Notes: generated by a model from the letters alone, not told the origin. A DNA stretch of 64,000 nt from CAIWHR01 sp963809965 (GCA_963809965.1 CAWELU010000006.1:62001-126000); one strand, 5' to 3'; counted from the stretch's first letter, positions 18,041-27,830 are shown. Program-made: numbers and translations.

Positions 18041-18823
18041 TTACGCCGCTCCTGATCCATGCGATGACCCGTTGCGCACGAGCACGATCTTGCCTATCAC
18101 GCCTCCTTTTCCGAGCAACTCCTGCGCCTGTCTTGCCTCGGCAAGAGGAAATCGTTGCGCGATCAGCGGCTTTATCTTTTGCTGTCGAAGGAGGTCGAGC
18201 AGGGCCATCAAATCCTGCCGAAACAAAGCCGGCTTCAACCGTTTGAGCGTCTGGATGCTGTAGGGGACGATCCGTTTCCGGCCGGGGAGAAGCCAGCCGC
18301 CGGCGATGTACAACGCGTAGATGGGGATTCCATGAAGGCGATTACGACGGCCTGTACGGTCCGAACCTAAACCCTCCCCACGTAGCGAGGTTGTAGTGCC
18401 ATAACCCACCACCCTCCCGCCCGGACGGAGAGCCTCGCGGGAATGCCAGAGGTGGCTGCCACCGATCGGGTCGAAGACGGCGTCCACGCCCTCGCCTGTG
18501 AGGCGGTGAATTTCCTTCACGTAGTCCTGATCCCGGTAATCAATTGGGATGCCGCCCAGCGCGGAAACGGCTGGCGCCCCTCGCCACGAACAGGTTCCGT
18601 ACATCGCCAGTCCGGCCAGACGGCCAAGCTGCAAGAGTGACGAGCCGACCCCGCCCGCCGCGCCGTGAATGAATACGCGTTGGCCCGGTTTGACCTTGGC
18701 GGAGCGATGCAACATCTGATACGCCGTGGTGTAGTTCAGAATGAGGCTGACGGCCTCAGCGGCGTCCACCCCGGATGGCACCGGAACCAGCTCGCGTTGC
18801 CGTCGCGCGTTGCCCAAGGTCAA
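18041..18823 (-). pseudogene. MDR-family quinone oxidoreductase, N-terminally truncated
   Basis: 260 residues of an NADPH-dependent medium-chain dehydrogenase/reductase. Present: the linker VPVPSGVDAAEAVSLILNYT, the nucleotide-binding GAAGGVGSSLLQLGRLAG, DAVFDPIGGSHLW, RPGGRVVGYGTTTS and the C-terminal LAEARQAQELLGKGGVIGKI. Missing: the first 110 or so residues, the GroES-like catalytic domain. The first codons (TLGNARRQR) do not match the family, and nothing homologous lies in any frame up to 19074. The remaining Rossmann half may be expressed but is unlikely to be catalytic. Confidence 0.7.
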
Positions 18824-19074
18824 ACTCCTGCACGAAACAGCGGTCTCGACGTCGATTTGCGGTCGTCGCGGATGGAGCTTGTTCGGCGATCAGCACGCAC
18901 ATGCGATTTGGATGCGCCGCGACGGTCCGAATATGGCACGTCGGCGGCGCGTGACGCATCGCCGCCAAGAACCCACGATCGACCCGCACGACCGAACTCG
19001 CGATAATCACGCTCGCGTGATGGAAATGCCACGCACGGCCAGATCATCTCGGAACGTTCAACCGGAGGAACCTG

Positions 19075-19839
19075 ATGGGTAGTCTCGACGGCAAGGTGGT
19101 GTGGGTTACCGGCGCTGGGTCCGGCATGGGGCTGTCCGGCGCGCAGCAACTTGCTGCCGCGGGCGCAACGGTCATCATGTCGGGGCGGCGAGCCGACGTG
19201 CTGAAGCGGGAAGCGGATTCCATCCGCAAAGCGGGCGGTAAAGCCGAAGTCGAGCCACTCGACGTGAGCAACGCGACGGCGGCGCAGGGCGTGGTGCAGT
19301 TGATCCTTGCTCGTCACGGCAAGCTGGACATTTTGGTCAACAGCGCGGGCCTCAACACCCCGCAGCGCTCCTGGCGCGATCAAACCGTCGCGAGCTGGGA
19401 CCAGGTGATCCGCGTCAACCTCGACGGCACATTCTATTGCACGCACGCGGTGATGCCGTCCATGCGCGCACGCAAGGATGGCCTGGTGATCAACATCGCC
19501 TCCTGGGCGGGCAAGTACACGTTGGCGATGGCGGGCGCGGCCTATAACGGGAGCAAGCATGCGGTTGTCGCGCTGACGGAGACCATCAACATGGAGGAAT
19601 GCGTCAACGGCATCCGCGCCTGCGCCATCTGTCCCGCTGAGGTGGCGACACCTATTCTGGACCGTCGTCCGGTGCCGCCATCGCCTGAGGAGCGGGCCAG
19701 GATGCTCCAGGCAGACGATCTTGGGAGGACGATCCGCTGGGTAGCCGAGCAGCCGGCTCATGTCTGCGTCAATGAGATTACGATCAGCCCGACCTGGAAT
19801 CGCCTGTACATCGGAGGCGCGGACCTCAAGCCCAGGTAG
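19075..19839 (+). CDS. Short-chain dehydrogenase/reductase (SDR)
   Basis: 254 residues, classical SDR length. TGAGSGMG (12-19) is the NAD(P)-binding glycine motif, followed by GRRADVLK, suggesting NADP preference. DILVNSAG is the NNAG-type motif. The catalytic triad is the Ser of NIASWAGK and YxxxK in AAYNGSKHA. The C-terminal region has CPAEVATPILDRR. It reduces or oxidises an unknown alcohol/ketone. GGAGGAACCTG precedes the ATG. It is divergent from the truncated oxidoreductase at 18041, sharing a 250-base upstream region. Confidence 0.92.
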   Translation: MGSLDGKVVWVTGAGSGMGLSGAQQLAAAGATVIMSGRRADVLKREADSIRKAGGKAEVEPLDVSNATAAQGVVQLILARHGKLDILVNSAGLNTPQRSWRDQTVASWDQVIRVNLDGTFYCTHAVMPSMRARKDGLVINIASWAGKYTLAMAGAAYNGSKHAVVALTETINMEECVNGIRACAICPAEVATPILDRRPVPPSPEERARMLQADDLGRTIRWVAEQPAHVCVNEITISPTWNRLYIGGADLKPR

Positions 19840-20318
19840 CTGCACCCCGCTTCACTTTTTCGCACTGTCAACCGAGGGTGGCGAGAACGCCATTGCCGCC
19901 GTTCCGGCGCGTCGCACCGAGCACGGTGCTTCACTTGCGCCGGGGCGCCGCCAGCGCAGTGAGCAGAAACAGCACCATGCGGTTCGACCACCGCCGGTGT
20001 GCACTGAATGGCCCTTTTTCAGTGCCCGCCTTCAACGAGTAGCCCGGCATTTGAAAGCGCAACTGCCAGATCCCGTTCAATGCGCTTCGTGCCGCGGTGC
20101 CGGAGTCGCCGGGACTCGTCTCCGGCTGATGGGATGCCTCGAGGGGGCGGAAGACTCGGGGGTCAACCGTCGGCGAGGGTTTCAACTACGATCTGCCTGG
20201 ACCGGTGGCTGTGGTCGCCGACGAGGAGGTCGAGCGTATCCGTCTTTTGGAACTCGCTGCCGGCCACGCGCGTCATAGTTCGCGTGCACAATATCAACGC
20301 CAGCCGGAACGGGAAACG
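19840..20318. other. Intergenic, about 480 bases, no supported gene
   Basis: Open frames on both strands lack starts and ribosome-binding sites. Nothing recognised. Confidence 0.45.
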
Positions 20319-21140
20319 ATGAGGAAAGCAATCATGGGATCCACATTGAGCAATGCGATGATTACCATGGGACTGGTGCTGGCCACGCAGGCGGCAGCAC
20401 AAGTTACCCTCTTCGAAGGCGAGGAGTTTAGGGGCGCCAGCTTCCGCGTTGACACGACTATCCAGAACTTCGACCCGCTTGGATTCAATGATCGGGCATC
20501 GTCGGCGATCGTCGAACAGGGACGTTGGGAGGTGTGCGAGGAGGCGGCATTTCGCGGCCGTTGCACGATTCTGAGCCCCGGCAACTATCCGTCGCTCGCT
20601 CCGATGGGATTCAACTACCGAATCTCTTCGGCGCGCCCCGTTTCGTGGCAAGCGCAATATCCGGTCGCGCCATCGCCGCCACCCGCGCCGGCATACGACT
20701 ATCGTCGGCGCCCGGATGAGCATCTATTCGAAGTTCCGGTGCACACCGTCCGCGCGATTGTCGGTCCGCCGGAGCAGCGCTGCTGGATCGAGCGCCAGCA
20801 GGTCGTCGAGCCTTCGCAGCCGGCACCCAACGTGCCGGGGGCGATCGTTGGCGCGATTATCGGCGGCGTGCTCGGCCACCAAGTCGGCGGCGGACGGGGG
20901 CAGGACGTGGCCACCGCGGGTGGTGCCGTGGCGGGGGCAGCAATTGGCGCAAATGTCGGACGGAGCCCGGGCGCGGTGTACAGCCAGGATGTCCAGCGCT
21001 GTGCCGAGGTTTCTGGTTCAGCGCGTCCAGAGTACTGGGATGTAATGTATTACTTCGACGGTCGCGAGCATCACCTGCAGCTGAGCGCGCCACCACCATC
21101 GACGATCTGGGTCAATCGAAACGGGGAGCCGCGAACATGA
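20319..21140 (+). CDS. Secreted beta/gamma-crystallin and glycine-zipper protein
   Basis: 273 residues. Signal peptide ends near TQAAAQ (residue 28). Residues about 29-108 form a beta/gamma-crystallin-like module (VTLFEGEEFRGASFRVD; WEVCEEAAFRGRCTILSPGN), a fold that often binds calcium. A Pro-rich linker (PVAPSPPPAPAYDYRRRPD) follows. Residues about 175-215 form a glycine zipper (GAIVGAIIGGVLGHQVGGG; AGGAVAGAAIGANVG) of the Rickettsia 17-kDa surface antigen type, which inserts into membranes. It is likely outer-membrane-associated. The frame extends upstream to 20205, but the ATG at 20319 gives the signal peptide. Confidence 0.85.
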   Translation: MRKAIMGSTLSNAMITMGLVLATQAAAQVTLFEGEEFRGASFRVDTTIQNFDPLGFNDRASSAIVEQGRWEVCEEAAFRGRCTILSPGNYPSLAPMGFNYRISSARPVSWQAQYPVAPSPPPAPAYDYRRRPDEHLFEVPVHTVRAIVGPPEQRCWIERQQVVEPSQPAPNVPGAIVGAIIGGVLGHQVGGGRGQDVATAGGAVAGAAIGANVGRSPGAVYSQDVQRCAEVSGSARPEYWDVMYYFDGREHHLQLSAPPPSTIWVNRNGEPRT

Positions 21141-21270
21141 GCCTGCCTCCCAGTAACCGACTCAACGAAGTGACCCCTGCGGACGCACCGTAGAATTCGC
21201 GGCAAAGCAGCGGCTGCCGATGATGCGCGAGCCGTCTTCGGTACGAACCAACGAAGGCCGAGGAACAGAT

Positions 21271-21603
21271 TTACCCGCGCCTGGGTTGCGAGGAGCCTGC
21301 AGCCGTGGTGCCGTCGAGCGGCGTCAAGGTGGTGGGAAATAGGTCGGGAGCCCCGCGGATGAGGCGCGCGACGCGGGCGGCTTCATCAGACCGATTGGCT
21401 CGGCGCCACCAGGAAGCCGCAAACATGGCGATGACCCCCAGCGTGACCTGCTTTTCGCGGGGCACGCGCGCGAGCGCCTGTTCCGCTTCCTGAGCTGCTT
21501 GGGCGAACAAGTGTCGAGCCGTCGCTTCATCGCCTCGACGCAGCGATGACTGAGCGGCCGACGCAAGTTTCTTGCTTCGATGGTGATGGTCAAACCAAGT
21601 CAT
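21271..21603 (-). CDS. Small helical hypothetical protein
   Basis: 110 residues. The ATG at 21603 is preceded by AGGAATAGCCCC. It is Ala/Arg-rich and helical: SAAQSSLRRGDEATARHLF and AAQEAEQALARVPREKQ look like one TPR-like hairpin, followed by a hydrophobic stretch LGVIAMFAASWWRRA that may be amphipathic. The tail is Pro/Gly-rich. No family recognised. The start signal and composition support a real gene. Confidence 0.55.
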   Translation of the reverse strand: MTWFDHHHRSKKLASAAQSSLRRGDEATARHLFAQAAQEAEQALARVPREKQVTLGVIAMFAASWWRRANRSDEAARVARLIRGAPDLFPTTLTPLDGTTAAGSSQPRRG

Positions 21604-22269
21604 GGGGCTATTCCTGCAAACGATCCATCCTCTTTAGGAAACAAGACCGGCTCGCGCGCATGATACTGCAATGAGCGCGCCTGGGGCGAGCCGTGACAGT
21701 GAATCATCCAGCTCTTTGGACCATGGTGCGCCCATCTCCCCGGCGACGCGGCAGCGTCAAATACCGCTCGCCAAGCAATACGCGACTCATTCTGATTTCA
21801 CGACCAACGCGCGAAATTGTCGTCACTTTGCGACAGGAGCCCGCGGACATTGATCAGTATGGCGCTGTGCACAAGTTCTAAAGCCGAGGCGCTGCGGCCC
21901 GAACTGCGGAGAATCCTCGGGCTCCGAAGGTGGCTTGTCGCAGGCGTCGATGTGACTTGTGTGGCTTCGAGCTAGTCATCGTCACGCATTAGGAGGGCGT
22001 CCCCGTGCATGGTGTTGCAGGTTCGCCACAGCACGCCCAAAAAGGATGCGATAACGCAACAAGCCCTTGACCCGTGGGTGAGGGAGCTTCTAGGATCGAC
22101 TTGCTGCAACGCAGCAAGGACAGACGCTCGCGGCCAATGGGGATGGATGGTGAATAGCTTGATCGCTCTGAAGTATCTGGCGTCATGCCGCGACGACGAA
22201 CAAGGCCCATTGCAACGGGCTATGCCACCCGCGCTGGTTGCCGTAAGCGGCCTGCGTCGTGGGCAGGCC
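21604..22269. other. Intergenic, about 665 bases, no supported gene
   Basis: The frame of the next gene is open back to 22009, but that extension looks non-coding. No terminator, repeat or RNA gene seen. Confidence 0.45.
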
Positions 22270-22566
22270 ATGGAACCGACGCTCTCCCCAACTGCTGCTC
22301 CGCCGACGCGAGATTCATCCGTTGACACGCACGACGGATCGGCAATGCCGGCGACGGCGCGCGGCGCGCAACAGCGATGGCCAGAAACGGATCCGAATCA
22401 GCCATCCGGGCCTTTAGCTCTAACCAGTGACCCCAGTCTTGACGTCCCGGTTATCGCATCGCCGGAGGAGGTCTTTCGTGCTCGGGAACTACGAGAACAA
22501 CTCAGGAAGAAATACTTGAATCGCCCGAGCCACCCTTATTCCCGGTGGTGCGTTGGGGTCGAATGA
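22270..22566 (+). CDS. Small disordered protein with conserved-looking C-terminus
   Basis: 98 residues from the ATG at 22270. The first 60 are Pro/Thr/Ser-rich and probably disordered (TLSPTAAPPTRDSSVD). The last 30 are compact and helical: EEVFRARELREQLRKKYL followed by NRPSHPYSRWCVGVE. Short betaproteobacterial proteins ending in a basic helix plus W-x-VGV(D/E) are familiar to me, but I cannot name a function. An upstream extension to 22009 is open but unconvincing. Confidence 0.5.
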   Translation: MEPTLSPTAAPPTRDSSVDTHDGSAMPATARGAQQRWPETDPNQPSGPLALTSDPSLDVPVIASPEEVFRARELREQLRKKYLNRPSHPYSRWCVGVE

Positions 22567-22865
22567 GAAACTCCGAGTCCGGCGCGGACCGAGAACCGCC
22601 CGCGCCCAGTAGAAACGCGTCAGGGCCATTCACGCGGTTCGTAGTACCCGGCCCGAGTCCTCACCCCAGGTACTTTGTGCGGCGTCTTCGTGTCGAGGCC
22701 CGGACCTTCCACTCGACTTGAAAATCCGAGCCAAGGCTGCGCGGCGAGTCGGGTCAGTATTTGCGGCGGAAGATCAAGGGCGGCTCGACGCTCGGGAGAC
22801 AGTCGAATTACGGGATTCCCCGGCGGCCGATGGCCGAGGTGCGGAAGCGAGGGGAGTTGCGACGG
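22567..22865. other. Intergenic, about 300 bases, no supported gene
   Basis: Only short, start-less frames. One (about 22761-22880, plus strand, reading KIKGGSTLGRQSNYG) looks mildly protein-like but cannot be assigned. Confidence 0.4.
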
Positions 22866-23111
22866 TCAGCTCTCCGTCGTTTCCAGATCGCCGGCATCCA
22901 ACGACCCGACGTTCTCCTCGAGCCACGCATGCCATGCGTCCTGTGTCATTGGTGAGACGGTCCGCTCGATGTGCTCCCAGCATACCCGCCAGGTCCCGTC
23001 CGCGAGCGCGGTGACGCTAACGCGCGGCAGCGCGCCCAAGCCGAACTGCTCGATGCGCTCCTCGACCACGGTCTCCGCCTCGCGTGGAGTCAGCAAGCGG
23101 CTTTCGTTCAT
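22866..23111 (-). CDS. Small acidic hypothetical protein
   Basis: 81 residues. The ATG at 23111 (MNESRLLTPRE) has GGTGAGGTT just upstream and is preferred to the ATG at 23135. One compact alpha/beta domain seems likely: EAETVVEERIEQFGLG, VSVTALADGTWRVCWEH and DAWHAWLEENVGSLDAGD. It is acidic, without signal or membrane segment. No family recognised. Confidence 0.6.
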   Translation of the reverse strand: MNESRLLTPREAETVVEERIEQFGLGALPRVSVTALADGTWRVCWEHIERTVSPMTQDAWHAWLEENVGSLDAGDLETTES

Positions 23112-23266
23112 AACCTCACCCATGGTCGACGTCAAACCACGGTATCCATCGCGCTGAGCAGTCTACAACGCGCCGACGGAAAACATGGGTCGGGGCTGCG
23201 AGATCGATCAGCGCAATCACCCCAATAGGCCCGCAGCCGTGCAATCAAGTGACCGGTGGCGTGGTC

Positions 23267-23830
23267 TCAACGCACGGGGAACCCACCGAGGCTTCCCAGC
23301 GGCCGTTGCACAGGCAAACGATGTCCGGTATGGCCTGGAGAAGACCGGCGGTAACTAGGGGCACGCACCACGACCACACTGACCGGATAGAACCCGGACC
23401 CCCACCAGCCCCAGCAACTTGCCCACGAGGGATTACACCCGCCGATTGCCGGTGGCGTCATTTCCGCTTGGTACTGGACCGGCGGCGGGGGCGGGACCTG
23501 CACCGGCACCGGTACGTAGAGTACCTGGGGAGTCGGCACCGGACCCCGAGAGACTTCGGCTTCGTTCTCCAGTTGTCGAACGCGATCGGCGAGGGCCTGC
23601 AACTCGGCTTGCCGGGCCGCTTCGCGGGCGAAGTCTTCGCGTGCTTCCTGGCTCTGGGGGTTTTCGCGCGTGACGTTGGTTACGCGGGCACCTTCCGGAG
23701 GTGAAAGATTGCTGATATTGATCGTTCCCGATGCATCGACCCACGTGTAAACATCGGCACAAGCAGGGCGCACTCCGAGCGAGCAGGCAACGACTGCCGG
23801 CAACGCTGCGCTGAGAAGGCGTAAGTGCAT
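23267..23830 (-). CDS. DUF4124 domain-containing secreted protein
   Basis: 187 residues. Signal peptide (LRLLSAALPAVVACSLGVRP, cleavage near ACA-DV). Then the DUF4124 core DVYTWVDASGTINISNLSPP, which normally reads YKWVDAxGxxxYSDxPP. Then a charged coiled coil (EAREDFAREAARQAELQALA; DRVRQLENEAE), a Pro/Val-rich segment (LYVPVPVQVPPPPPVQ) and a Trp/Gly stretch CWGWWGSGFYPVSVVVV. It is periplasmic and of unknown function. The Arg/Ser-rich last 30 residues may be run-on from a small indel. Confidence 0.8.
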   Translation of the reverse strand: MHLRLLSAALPAVVACSLGVRPACADVYTWVDASGTINISNLSPPEGARVTNVTRENPQSQEAREDFAREAARQAELQALADRVRQLENEAEVSRGPVPTPQVLYVPVPVQVPPPPPVQYQAEMTPPAIGGCNPSWASCWGWWGSGFYPVSVVVVRAPSYRRSSPGHTGHRLPVQRPLGSLGGFPVR

Positions 23831-24310
23831 CGAACAGGTCCGAGCTATCAGTCGCCCACATTCTAGGCCGTTGCGCGGGCGATCGATAGCCGGCAGGAAG
23901 CGCCGCGAGGTCGTACGGCATAGGCGCGCGCTCGCACGTCGGTGGGGCGCCCGCGGTTAGGTGCGCAGAATCGCGGCTCCAACCCCCACGTCCTCAACGC
24001 CGAGGCCCCATCGGAGGCGACTTTAGTACGAACTACGCGTCTCCGGAACCTTCGGCGGTCGCGAGCGTCGCCTATTACCTCGTCTCCAGTCGTTGGCACT
24101 CTCCCGGCGTGCGATCTCCGGCTTGTGCGGCTCTACGGTAACGGCATTCGCGTAAGTTCTCCTTCAATGTCTACTTTGCCGGGTTGCCGCCCTTCACACG
24201 CATCCTGAATGCGTACAGCCCGGTGCTGCTTGCGCGCTCCGCCACGGCTCATGTCCCGGTGGTCATCGGCGCCAAATAAGGCGCTATCGAGCCGGCAGAC
24301 AATTGTCCGG
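23831..24310. other. Intergenic, about 480 bases, no supported gene
   Basis: A 45-codon start-less frame on the plus strand (about 24143-24280; FNVYFAGLPPFTRILNAYSP, ending VPVVIGAK) reads like protein and may be a gene fragment, but no family was recognised. Confidence 0.35.
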
Positions 24311-24991
24311 TTAGGCGGCGACCTCTCGGTCGATGATCGAGTATTCCATCAGGTACGTTGCACCGAGAACTCCTGTAGCACCATGCTTTTCAAGTTGCGC
24401 GTTGCCAAGGTCGACTCGCATGAGACTTGCGAAGGCGTCGTGCCTGTATCCCGTGACCAACAACGCCCAGTCAATGCCGGCGTCAGGGCCTCGAATACGC
24501 TGTTCATTTGTCATCGGTGGCGTCAAAGCTTCCTCGAACAGATGAACGCTGCCGATCCCGGGTCTTGAAGGAAGTGGAGGAAGAATGTCTTGGAGCAGCC
24601 ACTTGCGCAGCGAAGCCCCCGTTCCTGGTGCTGGACTGAAACGTATCAACAGACTGGAATGACCCATGCCGAAACCGAAGCTCCCCGCCACGGAGCAGAA
24701 ACCTCTGGTCATGCCCCGATAGTTCGGCATCGTTTTCGAAGTCCATGGGCTTGGATTGTTCAACCGTTCAAGATAGGCATTGGACGTCAGGGTGGCGAGC
24801 TGCTCGACCTCATACATCACGAAGTATCTGGGCTTTCCATTTGACGCCACCCACCGCGTTCCACGAACGAAGCCCGGAATGGAAAGCCTCTCCGGAAGAT
24901 GCTCGTGCGTATGCCACTCGTCGTGTTCGGGAATTGCGTCCTGAACGACATCGAACAACAGAAGCATTGCGGCTTGTCCGAGCAGGGGCAT
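24311..24991 (-). CDS. Conserved hypothetical protein, two-repeat ferredoxin-like fold
   Basis: 226 residues from the ATG at 24991 (MPLLGQAAMLLLFDVV). Two similar halves are suggested: LLLFDVVQDAIPEHDEWHTH with LPERLSIPGFVRGTRWV, then SLLIRFSPAPGTGASLRKWL with RPGIGSVHLFEEAL. The HDEWHTHEHLPER motif is typical of a small family of about 220-residue proteins of unknown function with dimeric alpha/beta-barrel folds. No signal peptide. The frame extends to 25069, but that part looks non-coding. Confidence 0.7.
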   Translation of the reverse strand: MPLLGQAAMLLLFDVVQDAIPEHDEWHTHEHLPERLSIPGFVRGTRWVASNGKPRYFVMYEVEQLATLTSNAYLERLNNPSPWTSKTMPNYRGMTRGFCSVAGSFGFGMGHSSLLIRFSPAPGTGASLRKWLLQDILPPLPSRPGIGSVHLFEEALTPPMTNEQRIRGPDAGIDWALLVTGYRHDAFASLMRVDLGNAQLEKHGATGVLGATYLMEYSIIDREVAA

Positions 24992-25483
24992 CTTCGCTGT
25001 AGCGTGGGCAAGAAGGTGACTTCGACGCCTAAACTGCAAGCTAACCGGACACAAAATCGGGCCAACCATCGCAGCTCAGCGTTCGATGCGACCCGGACGA
25101 CGCTTAAGCTGCCACCCCAGGCCGGGCAATGCCGATAAAGCGCGACGTGCCTTGGTCGAGGGCCATCGACTCACGCCGCTGCCACAGAGGTGGAAATCGA
25201 TTGCGGCCCACTTTCACCATGTTCGATGCGTTCCGCAAGAACGCACAGCGCCAGGATTTCGGCGCGCGCCATCGCCTTATCACGACTCGACCCGTACGCC
25301 AGAACGCCGGGCAACTGGAACCTCAGCGAGCCAACGACCATCGCCTTCGCGCTCGCATGCGATATCGAACTTCAACTCCAGCCATTCAGTACGACGAAGG
25401 GCGGCCGTTCGGCACACCAGGTAATCGGCGGCCCACGTGCTGCACGAAGCACCGTTCAACCGGGGGCCGCGTTGAACGCCAGG
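24992..25483. other. Intergenic, about 490 bases, no supported gene
   Basis: Lies between two genes on the minus strand. No supported frame, repeat or RNA gene. Confidence 0.4.
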
Positions 25484-26272
25484 TCAGCCCGCATTTGGGC
25501 GGCGGCCTATCAGAACGGGTTGAAACAGCACGTCATCGCGGCGATGCACAGCAACAAACCCCGCTTCCTCCATGAGTTCCAGTATTCGCGCTATCGATAC
25601 TGCGTAGTATCGTGTTCGAAGAACTCGGGTGCAACAAGTGCCTGAGGGCGACTCAGAGACGAGGTACAACCGCAAGTCGTAGTGATCCCCCTCCCACTCC
25701 CAAACTTGCACGGCAAGCAAGCGGCTGCCAGCGTCATTGTGCAGTCCGTAGGGCCGCACATCTGGGCTCTTGCGCTCGATGATCGCGTAATCCCGGACCG
25801 AAAAGATCGCGACCCCGCCAGGCCGAAGGCAGCGCAAACAACTACGAAAGGCTTCGAGAATTTCGCTGTCTGACAACAAGTGCGGAATGCTGTTGTCGCA
25901 CGCGACGACGGCGGCGAAAGATTGCGAGTCAACGTGAGCCATCGTGCGAATGTCACCCACGGATGCTTTGGCTCGCAACGCACGACGGATCAGCTCGGCC
26001 TTGAGTCGCGCTATCGCTCCGGGGGAAATGTCGGACGCCGTTACACGATACCCTTGGATCACGAGGCCTAAAGATTGCGTGCCGATGCCGCTGGCTGCAT
26101 CGAGCACCGATGCGCCGGGCTGAATCCCGCTGTCTCGCAGCACCGCTGCCAAGGCCGCGCCCTGCTTGCTTATGGCATCCTCCCAATTCTCGTAAATGAG
26201 ATGGTAGAAGGGGGCCAATTCGTCGTAGAAGGACGCTGTCATCGCCGTCACTGCTCGCTCAATGCGGCTCAA
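25484..26272 (-). CDS. Class I SAM-dependent methyltransferase
   Basis: 262 residues. Motif I is VLDAASGIGTQSLGL (about 56-70), with post-I YRVTASDISPGAI (acidic residue binding the SAM ribose) and motif II/III regions FAAVVACDNSIPHL and LRPGGVAIFSVRDY. The N-terminal FYDELAPFYHLIYENWEDAI is the usual lid of small-molecule methyltransferases of this type. Substrate unknown. A shorter start (MTASFYDELAP, residue 11) is equally plausible. No operon partner. Confidence 0.88.
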   Translation of the reverse strand: MSRIERAVTAMTASFYDELAPFYHLIYENWEDAISKQGAALAAVLRDSGIQPGASVLDAASGIGTQSLGLVIQGYRVTASDISPGAIARLKAELIRRALRAKASVGDIRTMAHVDSQSFAAVVACDNSIPHLLSDSEILEAFRSCLRCLRPGGVAIFSVRDYAIIERKSPDVRPYGLHNDAGSRLLAVQVWEWEGDHYDLRLYLVSESPSGTCCTRVLRTRYYAVSIARILELMEEAGFVAVHRRDDVLFQPVLIGRRPNAG

Positions 26273-26585
26273 CGAAATATGGAGAACCTAGACGACGAAA
26301 GGATAATGCGTCAATCGCCCCGGAGGGCCGATGCCCGGCGCTGGCAAGTCGGCAACGAATTAATGTCCGAGGATGCGTTGATTACGGCCGACGTTCGACA
26401 AGTCCCGGTCAATGTCCGCTGTCGACTGAAATTCGATACGACCGGAATTGGCCGCAAGCACGCGCCCGAGGGCAGGCGCCGTGCCTCCCTGTACCGGTCA
26501 TTGCGAAAGTCGATTCCATCGTGAATCGCTGTCCGAATATCCGGGGCCACTTCTCTCCGCGCAACCCCGCGGCTCATCGGTCGGC
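26273..26585. other. Intergenic, about 310 bases, no supported gene
   Basis: Long open frames here are antisense extensions of the beta-lactamase-fold gene. Nothing else seen. Confidence 0.4.
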
Positions 26586-27596
26586 TCAAGACAGCGCATC
26601 CCTCACGCGCGTGAGCGCCTCGTTGATAGCTGCAAAGAACTTCTCCACAGTCTGCGGGTCGTCGCCCTCCGGCGCATACCAGTTCAGGATAAAGGCGAAG
26701 TACACCCAATGATCGGGAATGAACATGCCCCCGGCAAAAGCCCGCGCATGAAAGCCGGGAGCGTCCGCATTCCCGCTCTTGGCATAGGCACTTGCCCCCA
26801 GCGGAGCCGGGATGAGATAGATGAAGTCGCACAACGTAAGAATGCGGCGGAACTCCTGCAACGTCTCGCCATGCTGAAAGAAACTACCCTGCAACGCCTG
26901 CGAATAGTACGTGACGAAATCCTCTGCCGTGGACGCAAGCGTTTCCACGTCGTTCAGGAACGGATTTGCGATTCGTCCCTCGCTGGCGAGCTTCAACAAC
27001 TCGTCCCAGGTGATCGTCCTGTAATTTTCCGCCCCGAACAGGTAGCCGGCAAAGATCCGCGTGTTGTCTGGCACCCGCGTCTGCAGAAGTCCGGCCGACG
27101 CAATCAATTTGCGAATGTTCTCCGCACCAGCCAGGTTGAAGATCATGTCCGTCGCGGTATTGTCACTGCGCAGGATCATCGCCTCCAGCGCCGTTCTCTC
27201 CGAAACCATGCCGCTCAGGTCGGGCGGATTGAAGATCGGACTCCCCAAGCTCCAAACACTCGCATCGAGGGGTAGTTCCCTCGTCTCGAGCGCGTTGACA
27301 ATGTCCGGAGCGTCCGCCTGCCGCAGCGCCTCGCAAAGGGCAAATGTCTTGATCGCGCTGGCCGCGAACAGCACCTTGTCTGCGCCCGCCTGCACGGTGA
27401 ACCGAGGTTTGCCCTTCGGTGACGGGGCATGAATCTTGAATCCAAGATCGCCTGGCAGGTCGTCGAAGAGCGTTGCAATGCCGTCCCTCCTGCTCACCCC
27501 AAATTGCGTGGCCGCGCCCGCCGCTTGCGCTGGAAGCGAGGCGAAGGTCGCCGTCGCCGCCGCAGTCTTCAAGAATTCGCGTCTGAAACGAATCAT
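26586..27596 (-). CDS. Tat-exported class A beta-lactamase-fold serine hydrolase
   Basis: 336 residues. The ATG at 27596 follows AGGGGAAGAC. A twin-arginine signal (RFRREFLKTAAATATFASLP) directs export of the folded protein. Serine-enzyme motifs are S80-A-I-K83 (FAASAIKTF), S144-D-N (LRSDNTATD) and K273-S-G (YAKSGNADAPG), the SxxK/SDN/K(T,S)G triad of class A beta-lactamases and related D-Ala-D-Ala enzymes. The usual ExxLN omega-loop glutamate was not located with confidence, so lactam hydrolysis is not proven; a peptidase or esterase role is possible. No regulator such as AmpR is adjacent. Confidence 0.85.
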   Translation of the reverse strand: MIRFRREFLKTAAATATFASLPAQAAGAATQFGVSRRDGIATLFDDLPGDLGFKIHAPSPKGKPRFTVQAGADKVLFAASAIKTFALCEALRQADAPDIVNALETRELPLDASVWSLGSPIFNPPDLSGMVSERTALEAMILRSDNTATDMIFNLAGAENIRKLIASAGLLQTRVPDNTRIFAGYLFGAENYRTITWDELLKLASEGRIANPFLNDVETLASTAEDFVTYYSQALQGSFFQHGETLQEFRRILTLCDFIYLIPAPLGASAYAKSGNADAPGFHARAFAGGMFIPDHWVYFAFILNWYAPEGDDPQTVEKFFAAINEALTRVRDALS

Positions 27597-27719
27597 GTCT
27601 TCCCCTGATCCCTGAGCTTCGCAGTCGCCCCTGCGCACCGCCGCAACTGCAGGTCAATCTGATCTGCTGAATGTATGCTACTAACAAATCCAAGCGGCGC
27701 CTGGAGGTCGATAGTGCCG

Positions 27720-27830
27720 TCGAACGGCCGCTTTCAGGACTTGATTGTACGACCGTTGTTGGCGCCGTCTGCGACCGTCGAGCCTGACCGCGAGCGGCCT
27801 GATAACTGACGGGCGCAGATCGACCCGGAC
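27720..27830. repeat. Dispersed intergenic repeat, copy B
   Basis: Second copy of the element at 10735-10875, same orientation, with conserved blocks GCGACCGTCGAGCCTGACCG (27771 on) and CGCAGATCGACCC (about 27814). The rest of the 27597-28175 stretch holds no supported gene apart from the leader of the next gene. Confidence 0.55.
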
